Shown: in pieces, positions 40,076 to 53,241 of the stretch
Numbering within the stretch: position 1 is the stretch's first letter
How the letters are laid out: each line of letters begins with the position of its first letter
NCBI GenBank assembly: GCA_947579605.1
Contig: OX388328.1
Coordinates: 13,185,684 to 13,249,683 of the forward strand
Source: Athripsodes cinereus
Taxonomy: Eukaryota > Arthropoda > Insecta > Trichoptera > Leptoceridae
Direction: 5' to 3'
Length of the DNA stretch: 64,000 bases
Translations under genes and position numbers: made by a program
Notes under the pieces: model-generated
What the model was told of the DNA's origin: nothing
The model's database searches: none
The model's input: the letters and a program-made list of their open reading frames with translations, nothing else

Positions 40076-40614
40076 GGGATAAAACTAATGTTTATTTACT
40101 TGAAACAATCATGATTACTTACATTGTTTTGGATACTCTCGGAGAGAATCATGTTAGAATTTTAATAATATAGGTACATTAAATTTAAATATTATTTATC
40201 TTACAATTGAAATTATCAAGATTGAATAAAGTGTGCAATCTTTCACGTCCGCATTATCTTGATAGTACAAAGAAAGGAATAATATCTAACAATACAAACA
40301 AGATAAACACCAGATGTGCTGAATGTAAAGTTGAGGAATTGTAAACACAACCACTTAATGAAACTCTATTATTGTACTGTACTATACCCTCACGTCTTAC
40401 CCTAAGTGGCAGATCGTGGTAGGGAGATTTTCAATGAAAATATGTACCTAGATATTTACAAAAATCATTTTATCTTTCATATTCATTAATATTTTATCGA
40501 AATAATTAAAAAATATATATTCAAGTATCTAGTGAGAATATTTTTTGATCAGCAATATCTATCGAAAAAATATTAAATAATATAAAATACTGAATTATAC
40601 TAAATACGTGGTTA

Positions 40615-40690
40615 GGTATATGGAAAAAATCACTTGATAGTTATAATCTCGCCACTGCATATGATCCTAGTATTTTAAATTTTATATTGT
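40615..40690 (-). repeat. Repeat X, fragment
   Basis: ATCACTTGATAGTTATAATC, TCGCCACTGCATATGATCC: X core in reverse, as at 11.25 kb. Confidence 0.4.
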
Positions 40691-42595
40691 TTTGTTAACA
40701 CTTTTAATGATGGTGCGCAAAAAGAAAAAAAAACAATTTGAACGATTCAAAGTTACCATGAATTTTCTCATTTACGCGTCATTATTTCCAAAAGGAAACA
40801 ACAATATCACAATTTTTATTATAAAGTAAAGTAAATGTGTGATTTTCCACGAAATCTTCATAAAAGAATTGCTCTCCCACTATTTTCTGTATGTTTTGAA
40901 AGGTCCTGTAAAACGTATTCGTCAAACATCACTACACATTCATAGTCAGCAACTTAAACTTAGCAATGAAGTATACACCAATGCTGTGTTTATCGAATTT
41001 CTTTAACTTGAATTATAAAAATAGTATAATTTTTTACTAAATATTACGTTTTTTGTTGTTGAATATATTTGATGAAAATAAAAATATATTCTATTTTATT
41101 TTTGTAATACGATATTTCTTACAACGCAACACATAAAACCGATAATTTTAAATAACTCAGTTCTAAATTAATTAAACATCGAACGTTATCTATGGTTTAG
41201 AGTACGCTTAAATCATTGACGTCTTTTTGACAGCTGATGAATAGTAAGTATTATTTATTGATAGTATGCAGTTGTTGTTTGAATTTAGAACGAAAACTTA
41301 AACAAAATAAATGTGCAGTTTCATTTAAAATTAAATAACACACAATCTAATAATTAATAATTGCGATAAAAACAAAATTGTGCAAAATTTCTTTAATAAG
41401 CATGCCAAGTGCATGCTTTTAATGGAAAAATCAAATTTCAATCAATGTTTTTAATTCAAATAACGGAATATTTATTAAAATAAGTTATTTTTCTCTAAAT
41501 AGGGGTATCTATATTTTTATAACTAGAAACTCGTGCTAAGAACTATGTATAGGTTAAGTATTTTTAAACATAAATATATAATATTTTACAATTTATTAAG
41601 AAGTAGGTACTTATAGAATTTAAAAAAATCATCTTATAAATAAAATATTTTGGAGTTATTCGGTTTTGATTTCGTAAACTTTTGTCGAAAAATATGGAAA
41701 TAATAAATTTTGTTTGAATAACATACAAGTAGAGTGATTTTTAACTTTATGACTTAAGCTTCGCTTAAATTTTACGTCTTCGCTTGAGTAAAGTTTATGA
41801 AATCGTCCAGAATACTTCCACGATAAATTTTTAAATATAGAAATATCATTATAAAATAAACATATTTTTTTAATAAATATTAAAATCTAAACAAATAAAA
41901 AACAACATACAATATTCATATCAGAGAAAGTAAGAATATAAAAATAATAACAATATAGATTAATGTATTTCTCTATGGTTTGCAAATGGCGGTGTAGAGC
42001 GGGAACTACCTATTCCATTTGGTTTGAAATTGAAATTTGAAAAATGGAATATTTGTATTCTGTGAACACGTTTGAAATGTCATTATTTTTATTCTACGGT
42101 TATGACACATACGAAATAGAAAGATATGCTTTATTTTTGTTTCATGTGTATTTTATTCAATTTTTAAAAATAATAATTCCACATTAGTTTACAAGTCATA
42201 GATAAAATTCTCATTTCTTTTATTGTCACTTCAACTATGTTAGTATTTTTATTTAAATTTGTGAAGGTTATGGAATAGAAAAGGTCCAATTCTCTTTTCT
42301 GCAACAGTTTTAATCCATCATATAAAATGCTGTAGGTATTTTTACTCCTTATATAAAATTTCACACATAAGACAGACTTTAACAATATTTAATTAAATTC
42401 ACTAGTAGTGATGAGTGGATTATTATGTCACAAACACAAACAAACATACGAAATATGCACATTTTTATTTATTTATTTTATTCATTACTGTTTATTAGCT
42501 GCAACATCAATCATTAAAAAGTATAATAGAATTATCACCTATACAATTCAATGCACAGAGGGCGAGTTTATTAGTAGTTTTCGTTAAACTTCTTG
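40691..42595. other. AT-rich sequence, no gene
   Basis: About 1.9 kb with only short chance frames. One H-like fragment (CTCTCCCACTATTTTCTG, 40870) is included. Confidence 0.4.
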
Positions 42596-42599
42596 AAAT

Positions 42600-42728
42600 C
42601 GGATATTGGATATTGTTTAATCGGATATTGTTTATTCGGATATTGGATATTGTAAATTGGATATTGGATATTGTAAATTGGATATTGTTTAATCGGATAT
42701 TGGATATTGTAAATTGGATATTGGCTGT
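42600..42728. repeat. Tandem GGATATTG array
   Basis: GGATATTGGATATTG, GGATATTGTTTAATC and GGATATTGTAAATT alternate for about 130 bp (42600-42725). The open frame 42613-42840 (ILDIVNWILDIVNW) is a by-product. Confidence 0.85.
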
Positions 42729-43393
42729 GTGTTTAGCTGGACTTTGTAACTCATACTGGATTGGTGATTTTATTTTGATTTCTAGTATGTTGGGATTTTT
42801 TATTTTAAACTTTACTTTGACTTTTTTTTTTAATTTTTAACTTTTGTTTTTTTTCTCAAGACTAAGACATTTCTGGTAAGAGTGGAATCTTTGCTGGTTC
42901 ACATGTTGAGTGTATTAATTGTTAACATGTTATGTTATGACTGTTTGATTCTTTAATATTGTAAAAAAAAATCGATGATTGACAATGTCCTCATAAGACG
43001 AAAGACGTCTCTTTCACAAATTAAATCATTAGTAGAATAAAACATTTTTATTTATTTATTTTATTTATTTATTCTTTTTGCACATCATCATTACATAACA
43101 GTGTTAACAAAATAATATAAAATTTTAGAAACTAGGACGATGTGCAGTGGCGAGATTATCACTATATAGGGCTTTAGCACACCTCCGCCGCGAAATAGCG
43201 AAAGCGAAACCGCTGAGCGGAGTCGTAGTAGCGAAACCGCTTTTAGCTTGTACATTTGCGCGGAACGCGAACAGCGAAATCGTGATACCGAATAAACACT
43301 ATTACGTACGCAGTAGTGTGAAATTAGTGGAACTAAATTGCATATTCCAAAGTAATTATCTGATATTGGCCGAATAATAAATATTGAACTATA

Positions 43394-44262
43394 ATCTATC
43401 TATACCAGCACGGCTTTCCCACAAGTTTATTACATGCAGTTGGTCTACTGACTATCCCACTTTATCTATCTATACCATCACAGCTTTCCCACAAGTTTAT
43501 TATATGCAGTTGGTCTGTCTATCCCACTTTATCTATCTATACCATCACGGCTTTCCCATAAGTTTATTACATGCAGTTGGTCTACTGACTACCCCACTAT
43601 CTATCTATACCATCACGACATCTCCCACAAGCATATTACATGCAGTTGGTCAACTGACTATCCCACTTTATCTATCTATACCATCACGGCTTTCCCACAA
43701 GTTTATTACAAACAGTTGGTCTACTGACTACCCCACTATCTATCTATACCATCACGACATCTCCTACAAGCATATTACATGCAGTTGGTCTACTGACTAT
43801 CCCACTTTATCTATCTATACCATCACAGCTTTCCCACAAGTTTATTATATGCAGTTGGTCTGTCTATCCCACTTTATCTATCTATACCATCACAGCTTTC
43901 CCACAAGTTTATTATATGCAGTTGGTCTGTCTATCCCACTTTATCTATTTATACCATCACGGCTTTCCCATAAGTTTATTACATGCAGTTGGTCTACTGA
44001 CTACCCCACTATCTATCTATACCATCACGACATCTCCCACAAGCATATTACATGCAGTTGGTCAACTGACTATCCCACTTTATCTATCTATACCATCACG
44101 GCTTTCCCACAAGTTTATTACAAACAGTTGGTCTACTGACTACCCCACTATCTATCTATACCATCACGACATCTCCTACAAGCATATTACATGCAGTTGA
44201 TCTACTGACTATCCCACTTTATCTATCTATACTATCACGGCTTTCCCACAAGTTTATTACAT
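43394..44262 (+). repeat. Minisatellite, about 12 units of ~70 bp, with 411-bp higher-order repeat
   Basis: Unit: TATCTATCTATACCATCACG, GCTTTCCCACAAGTTTATTA, CATGCAGTTGGTCTACTGAC, TATCCCACTT. Two unit types alternate (GCTTTCCC and ACATCTCC). The segment starting TGGTCTGTCTATCCCACT at 43511 is repeated almost unchanged from 43922, so blocks of six units were duplicated together. The 251-residue frame over it is a repeat artefact. The unit derives from repeat H. Confidence 0.9.
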
Positions 44263-44990
44263 GGTATAGATAGATAAAGTGGGATAGTCAGTAGACCAAC
44301 TATATGTAATAAACTTGTGGGAGATGTCGTGATGGTATAGATAGATAGTGGGGTAGTCAGTAGACCAACTGCATGTAATAAACTTGTGGGAAAGCCGTGA
44401 TGGTATAGATAGATAAAGTGGTATAGTCAGTAGACCAACTGCATGTAATAAACTTATGGGAAAGCCGTGATGGTATAGATAGATAAAGTGGGATAGACAG
44501 TAGACCAACTGCATATAATAAACTTGTGAAAAAGCCGTGATGGTATAGATAGATAAAGTGGGATAGTCAGTAGACCAACTGCATGTAATAAACTTATGGG
44601 AAAGCCGTGATGGTATAGATAGATAAAGTGGGATAGTCAGTAGATCAACTGCATGTAATAAACTTATGGGAAAGCCGTGATGGTATAGATAGATAAAGTG
44701 GGATAGTCAGTAGACCAACTGCATATAATAAACTTGTGAAAAAGCCGTGATGGTATAGATAGATAAAGTGGGATAGTCAGTTGACCAACTGCATGTAATA
44801 TGCTTGTGGGAGATGTCGTGATGGTATAGATAGATAGTGGGGTAGTCAGTAGACCAACTGCATGTAATAAACTTGTGAAAAAGCCGTGATGGTATAGATA
44901 GATAAAGTGGGATAGTCAGTTGACCAACTGCATGTAATATGCTTGTGGGAGATGTCGTGATGGTATAGATAGTGTAGTAATCAGTAGAAT
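44263..44990 (-). repeat. Same minisatellite in inverted orientation, about 10 units
   Basis: ATGGTATAGATAGATAAAGT, GGGATAGTCAGTAGACCAAC, TGCATGTAATAAACTTGTGG: the reverse complement of the left array, starting directly at the junction near 44262. The pair forms a large palindrome that can fold into a hairpin of over 700 bp per arm, imperfectly paired because the unit types are in different order. Confidence 0.9.
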
Positions 44991-45415
44991 AATGGCATGT
45001 GGATATTAGCACGGAGAGGACGACTATTATGTTTATTAGTGACTGCCCCATATGTGGGAAATTTTATGATGATATAGATAGAGAGAATCTTACTTCACTT
45101 AACCGCAGACCCACGCTATTTCGACGTTTGGTCATGGTTTCGCTCCAAAAATCTGTCGAATTGTACAAATACAAAAGCGGCACAAAAGCGAAACATCAGA
45201 GACTGCGAAAAAACAGGCGGAGATGTGAATGCTTATTTCGTAATCTATGGCGAAACGGTGCTAGAAAGAGATAGATGTATAGAAAACAGTATGTATTTGA
45301 GCATGCCATCTCGCTCTTGCGTACGACGCACACGAACTGACAGATTTAAGCGGAGCCGCTTTCTCGATTCCGCCGCGGAGGTGTGCTAACGGCAAAAGTG
45401 ATTTCTTCCATCTAA

Positions 45416-47062
45416 CCACGACACATTGACATGAAACTAGTAAAAACAAATTTACTTACAAAAAAAACATACAAAATATCAAAACACAACAAAAGAAAAA
45501 AAAAACAAAATTTAAAATAATATATTTGACACACACCCAGCATGTGGTAGGGATTATGGATCAGAGGAGGGGGGGGGGGCTAGGGAACGGATACTGAGTT
45601 AGAAGTTTTTTTCTTCAGAAGAAGAGAAAGAACATTTGTTTTGTTTATTTCGAAAAAAAAAAATCCTTTTCTTTCAACTTACTTTTTATGTCATAGAGAG
45701 TATGATCTCTATGTTTATTATATACAGTACATATAGTTAGTCAGCTAAATCATTATTCTGTACGTGGGAGCGAAATTGCATCATGTCGAATTTTTGCTGA
45801 AGTGATTTATAAACATAGTAGATATTATAGTTATGCTCTTTTTGATGATATGTTAATCTATCTTGAAAACAGGTTATATTTTGAAATATCCATTGATAAA
45901 AAAATATGTCAAATTTTTGTTAAAGCAAAACAATGCCATTTTAATGTAATATTGTTGAATTTTACTAAAAAGTGTGAAATATGATTAATAGCAATAATTC
46001 ACAATATTTTTTTGGAGTAATTTCGTGGGCAACTAACATTTGACAAGCAAATGTAATTTTGTAGAAAAAACTTTGAACGTCCGTACTGAAAAATGGCGTC
46101 TGTTGAGATGGTGTATAAATAGTAATAGAACACTGATAGAAAACTATAACAGAAAAGTGTAGAATCTTAAGGTAAACGAAATTAAATATTCAATGAAATG
46201 GTATTGAGAAATACGCGTAGTTACACCGTCACGTCAAACCATAGATAAATAAACCATAATGTACATATTAGATATTACATAGAATAAATTAATAATATGT
46301 TCTATTTTTAAAAAAGCATTCTTCATAATATCGATAGTATAATAGATAATAATAAAAACATCATTATATAATATAATCTATGGGATAATAACATTTCAAA
46401 ATAAGAATAATAATTTAAAATAATTGAATGCCAATTCCATAAAACTGAAAATAGAAATGAATATATTACACAAAATTGGGTATTTTATTGTTTTTAATGT
46501 GATAGTGTTGTATTTATGTAGATTGTTTGTGTGCAAATTTACGGTTATCCGGGTCGTAATGTAATTGTGCTTTTTTAAACGAGTCGTTATTTAAATGAAC
46601 TTATTTATGGATAAAAATCGGATAAAATGTATAACAACCTTTATGAGTACATAGATTATAGTAGAAAGGTAGGTATATTACTAATGTATCAACTATCCAT
46701 ATAATCCAATTTTATGCCAGCAGACATTTTTACAAAAACGAAGGTTAAAAACTATTGAATTCTGTTCAACTATTCAACTGTTCTGTTTAACGATTTTATT
46801 TTGTAGCAAATCGGTTAACCGGATAAATAATGGTTTCTTTAATAAAATTAATAAACCCACATATTTTATATAACTGTTTCTTCGTAAAATAAAAAAAAAA
46901 CTAGGTTAACCGTAAGTTTGCATGTATATAATATGTAGTTTTTTAATCATATACGTATATTTATTGCTTTTTGTATATTGTTAACCTATCCTGTTGGATA
47001 AATTTCTCTGTTGTGGAGAATATCAGCTGAAAATAATGAGTGTATAGTTAATAGGTAGTTAC
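45416..47062. other. AT-rich sequence, no gene
   Basis: Contains a G9 run (45570) and otherwise chance frames only. It may be intronic. Confidence 0.4.
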
Positions 47063-47555
47063 CAGAGCTGGGAAAAGTTACTCAAAAACTTAACATCGTT
47101 AACTGTTAAGTAAGTAGTTAAATTCGTTACTCGTTAAATTGCCTTTTTTCCGGTAGATCATAACAGTTAATTGCGGAGAACCGGGAGCTAAAATAAACTA
47201 GGTTTGAAAAAAAAACAGTATTTGCCAATACTGGTACAAACGTACCCAAAAAATTAACGAAATTAATCAGTTCAGATCTGAAATTAGCTAACCTTTTTAA
47301 CATTATTTTAAGGCATAAATCATAAAAGGCTTATAAATAACTTTTTTTAATGTAATTTTACCAATTTAATTTATATTAATTCATTCATAAAATCACGTTA
47401 ATTTCCACGATTAAGCCAGTAACCGATGGACCAATCGCATATAATAAATATGCAAATGTTTTAAATTTACATACAGTTAAAAATTAATTACAACAGAGCG
47501 GAAGATCATTAACTCGTTAAATTATTAACTGTTATCACCCAGCTTTGGTAGGACA
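47055..47555. mobile_element. hAT-like MITE (CAGAGCTGGGAA ends)
   Basis: CAGAGCTGGGAAAAGTTACT (from 47063) and the complement of AACTGTTATCACCCAGCTTTG (to 47547) form the inverted ends; AACTGTTAAGTAAG and TTACTCGTTAAATT recur in both halves. The flanks GTAGTTAC and GTAGGACA agree at 5 of 8 positions, perhaps a decayed target duplication. Older than the other hAT MITEs. Confidence 0.6.
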
Positions 47556-47559
47556 ATAT

Positions 47560-48815
47560 AAAAATTAAAATGATCAGTAGATATTATCAAATATTTTTTG
47601 ATTTATGTATGTATTAAATTGGTATTGCTTGAAAATGTATTTTAAATGTTATTGTGTATACACATGCAAATAATGTGTATTATTAGAAATGAATATAATT
47701 ATAATGTTTGATCATAGATTTTTTTTTATCCATGGAGGTAGAAAGATAACTAGATAACCCACTCTTTTATTTGAGAAATGTGAAGAATTGAAAATATTTG
47801 TTTTACCCATAACCCTCCTTTACACGAGACTTGTCTGTATAAGGAGGATGTTTAGATTTAAGTTTTTATAAAATAGTCTATGATTGTATTGTTATATCTG
47901 TATTGTTTGTTACGTTCAATAAAATAAATAAATAAAAAATAAATATACATATATTGTGTAAATTAGTAACTTAGAACTAATTTTCTCAGAAAACATGTCC
48001 CAAAATAAATAATTGCAATAATGTTATTTTACTGTTTCGCTCCATAACATTGAAATGATAATTGTCTTTTTCCTAATTAAACTTAAGTATTGCACATCCC
48101 TTGTACCTGAGAAAGCCTTGAATTGACAACTACAATAAAATAGAATAATCAATTTCCTTTAAGCCTTGCAACTCCAATGTTTTTGGTAGCATCACCAATT
48201 TTTCATTTAAATTTCTAATCTGTAGAACATAGGTTGATGGATTTATCTAACATTTTACACAAATATATTTTTTTTCTAGAAGAATCTATAAAATCCAGTG
48301 ATATGTTACAACTAGATTCGCAATGTCATACAAATATTCTCTAAAAATGTGTTCCTTCCCTTCGAGGTACGATACCTGATTAATATATATTCATCTCTTT
48401 TCTTATATATATATTCATCTTTATCTATCGGCCTTTGTCTTCAATAGTAACCCCCAAGCTCATATTGTCTATCTCTTGTTATCTATAAACAATTTATATG
48501 TGTGTCGCTTTTTTTTCAAACTGACAATGGGTATTGTCGAACCTCGGCAAGTGTTTAAAAAGGTGTATTACTTTTGTACCCACTATCGACATATTCCATA
48601 TCAATAACATCATTCTTTTTACAAATTACATGTTCCCCAGATTTGTTTGCATATTTTAAACTTGATGAAGTGCTCGCTAACTCAAAACGTTCATCAAAAA
48701 GTCAAACCATTTCTATGTTATCATTTAAGCACAATGCGACATTTTTACTTGTTGACATTTAATCCAACGACCCTGAGACGACAATCTGCCACGGAAGTTC
48801 TAAACAAACTAAATA
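47560..48815. other. AT-rich sequence, no gene
   Basis: Short overlapping frames at 48574-48832 have no recognisable motif. Confidence 0.35.
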
Positions 48816-48856
48816 AAAATCGCGGCGCTTGAGCGCCGCAACGTGATTTTATTGAT
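48815..48856. repeat. GC-rich hairpin
   Basis: AAATCGCGGCGCTTGAGCGC followed by CGCAACGTGATTT is nearly self-complementary, with GCGGCGC/GCGCCGC around TTGA. It stands out in AT-rich DNA; possibly the end of a small element. Confidence 0.4.
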
Positions 48857-50177
48857 GGTACATGTTTTAGATTCAGATTGCAAATCTAGGTATAACATAT
48901 CACTGATAAAATCTTGATTTTGTGGTAAAAAATATTGGAATTTTTAAATTAAAAGGAATTTCTAATAGGTATGTACTATCTTGTTTGTTGTATAATTTAT
49001 TGTTGGTGTAAAATAATGAATGTTACAAAATTGGGTGAAATAAAATAAAATAAGAAAATATGTCGCACACGTAAGTAATAAATATTATTTAATTGAAGGA
49101 CATATAAATAAAATTGTGTTTAATGTATAGTGTAGACAAAATACAATTTACAAATTTTGATAAAATAAAGTCATAAATAGAAAAAATATGTTTAAAGTGC
49201 ATATCAAGTTCATTTGTTAATAAAATAAAAAAAAAATGTTGTTTATGTAATAAATATGTTTATTGAAAAAAATTATTAATAAAATTGTGTTGAGATGTAA
49301 AGTGTAAACCAAATAAAAGAAAATCTTACAAATTTTGATGAAATAAACGTAAAAAATAGAAAAAATAATTTTAAAGTCAAAATCGAGTCAATTTGTTAAT
49401 TTTTTAAAGTCATGAACATAATAATTATTTTAATTAACACAAAACAAAATCCAACAAATTTGGATAAAGTAAACGAATAAAAATAGAAAAATAAATTTAA
49501 AGTCAACATCGAGTTCATTTGTTATTTTTTTAAAGTCATGAACATTATTATTATTATTAACATCAAACATTCATCAAAGGGAGAAACAAACACAAAACAA
49601 AGTATATGTAGCTAATCAAGAGGAATTAATAATAATAATAATAATACAAACACCAAGAAAGTTAATTAAAAATATAACATTTAGTAATGGAAGTAGTAGT
49701 AGAAAAACTTTAACTAAACTAAAAAATAAATAAATAAAAATTTATTTCTTATGTAAATAATATAATCTTACTTTGTTTCAATATTGTATGGAGTTTACTG
49801 TGAAATAAATACAAATGAAATTGAATATGATATATATTTTGATGTTTAAAAATTCTTATGTCTTTTGTAATTAATGTCAAGTTTAAATTAGAAATAAAAT
49901 AAAATAAAAATATTAATAATTTCATTGGAAATAATCTTATACATAAATGTAAAAAATAAATAAAATAATGGAATAACAAGATGAATTAATTATTAGTAAG
50001 ATAGGTATATTTGAATTTTGAAATTAATTATTTACGATATTTTTAAAGTCACGAACATATTCAATGAGCACATATTCCATAAAACGAATTTTGTTTAAAG
50101 GATGCGCTAGTACGCTGCAAATAGTAGAATTCAAGAATAAATATTTATTTTATTTGATTTGAAAGACAAACGCCTTT
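48857..50177. other. AT-rich low-complexity sequence
   Basis: Rich in AATAAA-like words. TTTTTAAAGTCATGAACAT recurs at 49400 and 49528 and similar AAAATAGAAAAA...TTTAAAGTCAA phrases at 49170, 49355 and 49490, so it is a decayed tandem duplication of about 125 bp. No gene. Confidence 0.4.
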
Positions 50178-50453
50178 TTTTCTTAGGGTTTTTTTTTTTT
50201 TTTTTTTTTTTTTTTCTTTAAAAGGTCAAGGGACCTTACATCCCTTGTGTCACTGCGACCATAACAGATCTAATGTGACATCCTTCTGTGTCATATCTCA
50301 CTCTCAAGACCTAGGTGCGTCATGTAGCTCACTATTTGTCTTGGTGTGAGAAGTCTCACTTTCTCAGAGTCCAGCAGTGGACCTCCGAGGATGTGACTTC
50401 GGTTGCGAGCGAGTGCGTCACAGTTACAGAGGATGTGGATTTTCTTAGGGTTT
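50178..50453 (-). mobile_element. 5'-truncated LINE with poly(A) and 14-bp target duplication
   Basis: TTTTCTTAGGGTTT is at 50178-50191 and again at 50440-50453. Between them, read on the minus strand, is KIHILCNCDALARNRSHILG, GPLLDSEKVRLLTPRQIV, SYMTHLGLESEI stop, a 3' UTR and a poly(A) of about 25. HxLCxCxALAxxR is the C-terminal zinc-knuckle tail of a LINE ORF2 (I/jockey superfamily). The frame is undamaged and the duplication perfect, so the insertion is young relative to its surroundings. Confidence 0.9.
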
Positions 50454-51555
50454 GTCAAATTTGACTAAATCGATAAAATAGATATTTGCTTTAGACTTTA
50501 AAATCGATAATAAAGCCAGGTATGATATAATATGAAATATATATTTCAATATTTAATCAATTTTTAATGGAGAGCTTATATAACTTTATGACTTTTTTTG
50601 AAGTGAATAATTATCAATCTATAAAAATTTATAAAATAAATTAAAAATATTTTTTCATACATTAATTAAATTCAATATAAAACATTAAATAAAATGATAA
50701 ATATGTTTCATTAATAAATAAAAACAATGACTATATATTACGGTAAAATAACATATAAAAAGAAATACAAGAATTGGCATAAATACATAAAAAATATAGA
50801 AAAAAAAAATTTAATGCTTTTTATACGTATACTTAAATAATAAAAATATTTTTCTTATATAATTAATATTCACTTGACAAAATGAAATAAAAAAACTGTA
50901 AAACTTTGATTCAACAGTTTTTTTTAGTTTTGTCATTTTGTTTTTGATATAAAATTAGTCAAATCTATTAATTTTACATATTTTTTTCGTTATATATACA
51001 AAATAATGAAAGCATAAAACCATGCCTTGATGATAAAAATGTTCGACAAAATGTGCATTAGAAATATCCAAACTTAAATTTATAATTATGAAACGAATTG
51101 TTTGCAACAAAAACTTTGTCACTGACTTTAAATCGAATAACAAAGTTAATACTTTGAATTAATTTAATACATATTTAAACGAAAAAGGATTCTTTTTAGT
51201 ATTTTCAATAAAATTAACGAGGTTTGAGTTTGGATTTTTCTAAGTAAATAAGAATTGAATGATATGTGTAAGTGTATGGGCAAAATAATGTGTATCCAAT
51301 TGGTCTAGATCTTTATATTTTTTGTTTCTAATATCAAGTTTATGATATACTCCAAGATTAAAACAATCTTATGTTTATTAAATAAACTGAAATATATAAA
51401 CTTTTTCGCAAAAATTCTCGAACCAAACTTATACAAGATAAAATGTAATCTAGTGCCAATTTATTCTAGAAAAATAAACAAATTTAAAATTTTTAGGCAT
51501 CTGAAAACCGCTCATATTTCTACTAGAATTGCAGCATCTTGCTGAATTTGCTCGG
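50454..51555. other. AT-rich sequence, no gene
   Basis: Nothing recognised. Confidence 0.4.
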
Positions 51556-51559
51556 TATT

Positions 51560-51660
51560 GAAGAAAACCCACCTGGAGGTGTCATAGCGTGCAGCCTGGA
51601 GGGCTGGTTAGTCAAAGCCATCAAACTACCATAACCTCCACATATGGAATCTTTTAATTA
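51560..51660 (+). repeat. SINE-B 3'-half fragment
   Basis: GAGGTGTCATAGCGTGCAGC, CTGGAGGGCTGGTTAGTCAA, ACCATAACCTCCACATATGG match the last 90 bases of SINE-B (GGCGCCATAGTGGGCAGCCT). Confidence 0.5.
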
Positions 51661-51782
51661 CACTTCTTTGATGCCCCTCTAGCCAAGATAAGCAAATATA
51701 TTCACCAAATTAAAATAATAAAAGCATTTCTTCAATATTGGTAAAAAAAATCAATATCTAAAACAAAACAATAACAATCTAA

Positions 51783-51925
51783 AACCCCAAAAAGATGGGT
51801 TGACGATATTATCCAGGTGATAGTAAAAAAGTGGTGTCGTGTTACTCGAGATAGAAAAGTGTGGAAAAGTTTTGAAGAGGCCTTCATTTAGCAGTGGAGA
51901 GAAGAAAGCTAGCAAAGAAGAAGGA
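51783..51925 (+). pseudogene. RTE 3' fragment
   Basis: KRWVDDIIQVIVKKWCRVTR and DRKVWKSFEEAFI stop QWREES. Aligns to 5941-6060 of the RTE copy with about one change in five residues. Confidence 0.75.
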
Positions 51926-53241
51926 CGTAGAGGAATGATCTTAAAAAAAATACTTTCAGTATGTATTCGGTATATATTCTTCCCTTTTTGATAAAATGGC
52001 TCTTTAATACCACATACCTACAATATAATAAACCATAATATTATTATTAATGTGAAGCTATCGAAATAAAGTATGTATGTTGTATTTGCGAGGAACAAAA
52101 ATAGTTTGGCTATAGGATATATTTTACCCATTTACCGATTAACGTTCCATCATTATTTGGCCCATAAACTTCGCTATATTTAATATGAAGTAAAAATAGA
52201 ATTAGATTATTAATATCGTGAAAAGGAAAAAAAGTCGTATGCATTAATGGGTTAGCTATTATGATACAGCTGAAGAGTTATAATAACGTTATTAGTTATT
52301 AAAAAATATTAGTGTTATTTTTAACGTTATTAAGTTTGATGCTTTTTAAATCTCAGGTGTCCTTTTTTAACACGCTAAATAATCACATTATGTAGAGTGG
52401 TTTTCGAATTGAAAGCGAATTAATCCAAAAGTGTAATTTTGATTTACGAATTATGTAAAAATATTCTTCGCGTTAAGTTCTATAAAACTGCACTTTTAGA
52501 ATTCAACACTCAAAATTCAATTTATTTTTTGTGTGAATAGTAAAGAAATTCAATGTAAATATTAGTATCAGTGAAAATTTTATAAGTTTTTGTGTTTTAC
52601 TGATATTTATTTCACTAAAAATGGATTTATACAGTTTCGATACCAAACCGCACATTTATTACTTAAAAATAACTAAATAACATAATTATTTTCAATGCAC
52701 ATTTTTTTTGCGATAAAAAAATACATCGAAAATATATTGTATTTGTTTATTGAATTAATATTTAACCCATTAAAGACTGAAGATGAAAAATGTGACGATG
52801 TAACGAAAATAAAAAAAAATACAAACAGCATTGATTCAGAAACAGTTATTGATTTAAAATTGATTTAAGCGCAAATAAAATTTAGTATTTTTTTACCGGA
52901 ATGAAAAAAAAAAACAAGATTTGTTGCTACATCTAATTAAAGTATTAAAACTGTGTTGCTGTGACCAGCAACATTTTATAATTTATCTTCAAAATTACTG
53001 TTTCCAAATCAAAACTCTTTATCGCAATTACGTTATTATGACTGATAAACAAAAAAAAAATACAATGCATTTTATTGAATGAAGTAATAAAATTAGGTAT
53101 GCACATAATATTAAAGCAGGTAAGTTTTACTGGCAACACAATAATTGTGGTTTGAAAAAGTGTTGCTAGATACTATAATGATACAGTTGTAGTAATAATA
53201 ATACTATAAAAAATATACAGTTAAAAAAATAAATTTCTTAC
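51926..53241. other. AT-rich sequence, probable intron
   Basis: No feature seen. It lies immediately downstream (minus-strand sense) of the exon at 53242. Confidence 0.35.

Larger units (their letters stand above)
43170..45398. mobile_element. Non-autonomous DNA transposon containing a giant inverted minisatellite
   Basis: The ends are inverted: GCTTTAGCACACCTCCGCC at the left, and on the complementary strand of the right end GCCGTTAGCACACCTCCGCGG. Both subterminal zones contain further GCGAAAxCG words, e.g. AAAGCGAAACCGCTGAGCGG at 43200 and AAGCGGAGCCGCTTTCTCG at 45348. Between 43394 and 44985 lies the array pair described separately. The borders were fixed by comparison with the empty repeat X copy at 58.7 kb; any target duplication is at most one or two bases. 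No transposase. Confidence 0.75.
43030..45415 (-). repeat. Repeat X copy split by a 2.2 kb insertion
   Basis: Left part 43040-43169: TTATTTATTTATTTTATTTA, CTTTTTGCACATCATCATTA, GATGTGCAGTGGCGAGATTA, TCACTATATAG. Right part 45399-45415: TGATTTCTTCCATCTAAC. At 58735-58780 the same bases are contiguous (GATTATCACTATATAGTGAT then TTCTTCC). The (AAAT)n-type end suggests a minus-strand LINE or SINE 3' end. Confidence 0.75.

Noticed and set aside
43384..44139. 251-residue open frame, the longest in the window
   Set aside because: It is the read-through of the ~70-bp array; the peptide repeats with the DNA unit and similar frames exist on the other strand of the inverted array.
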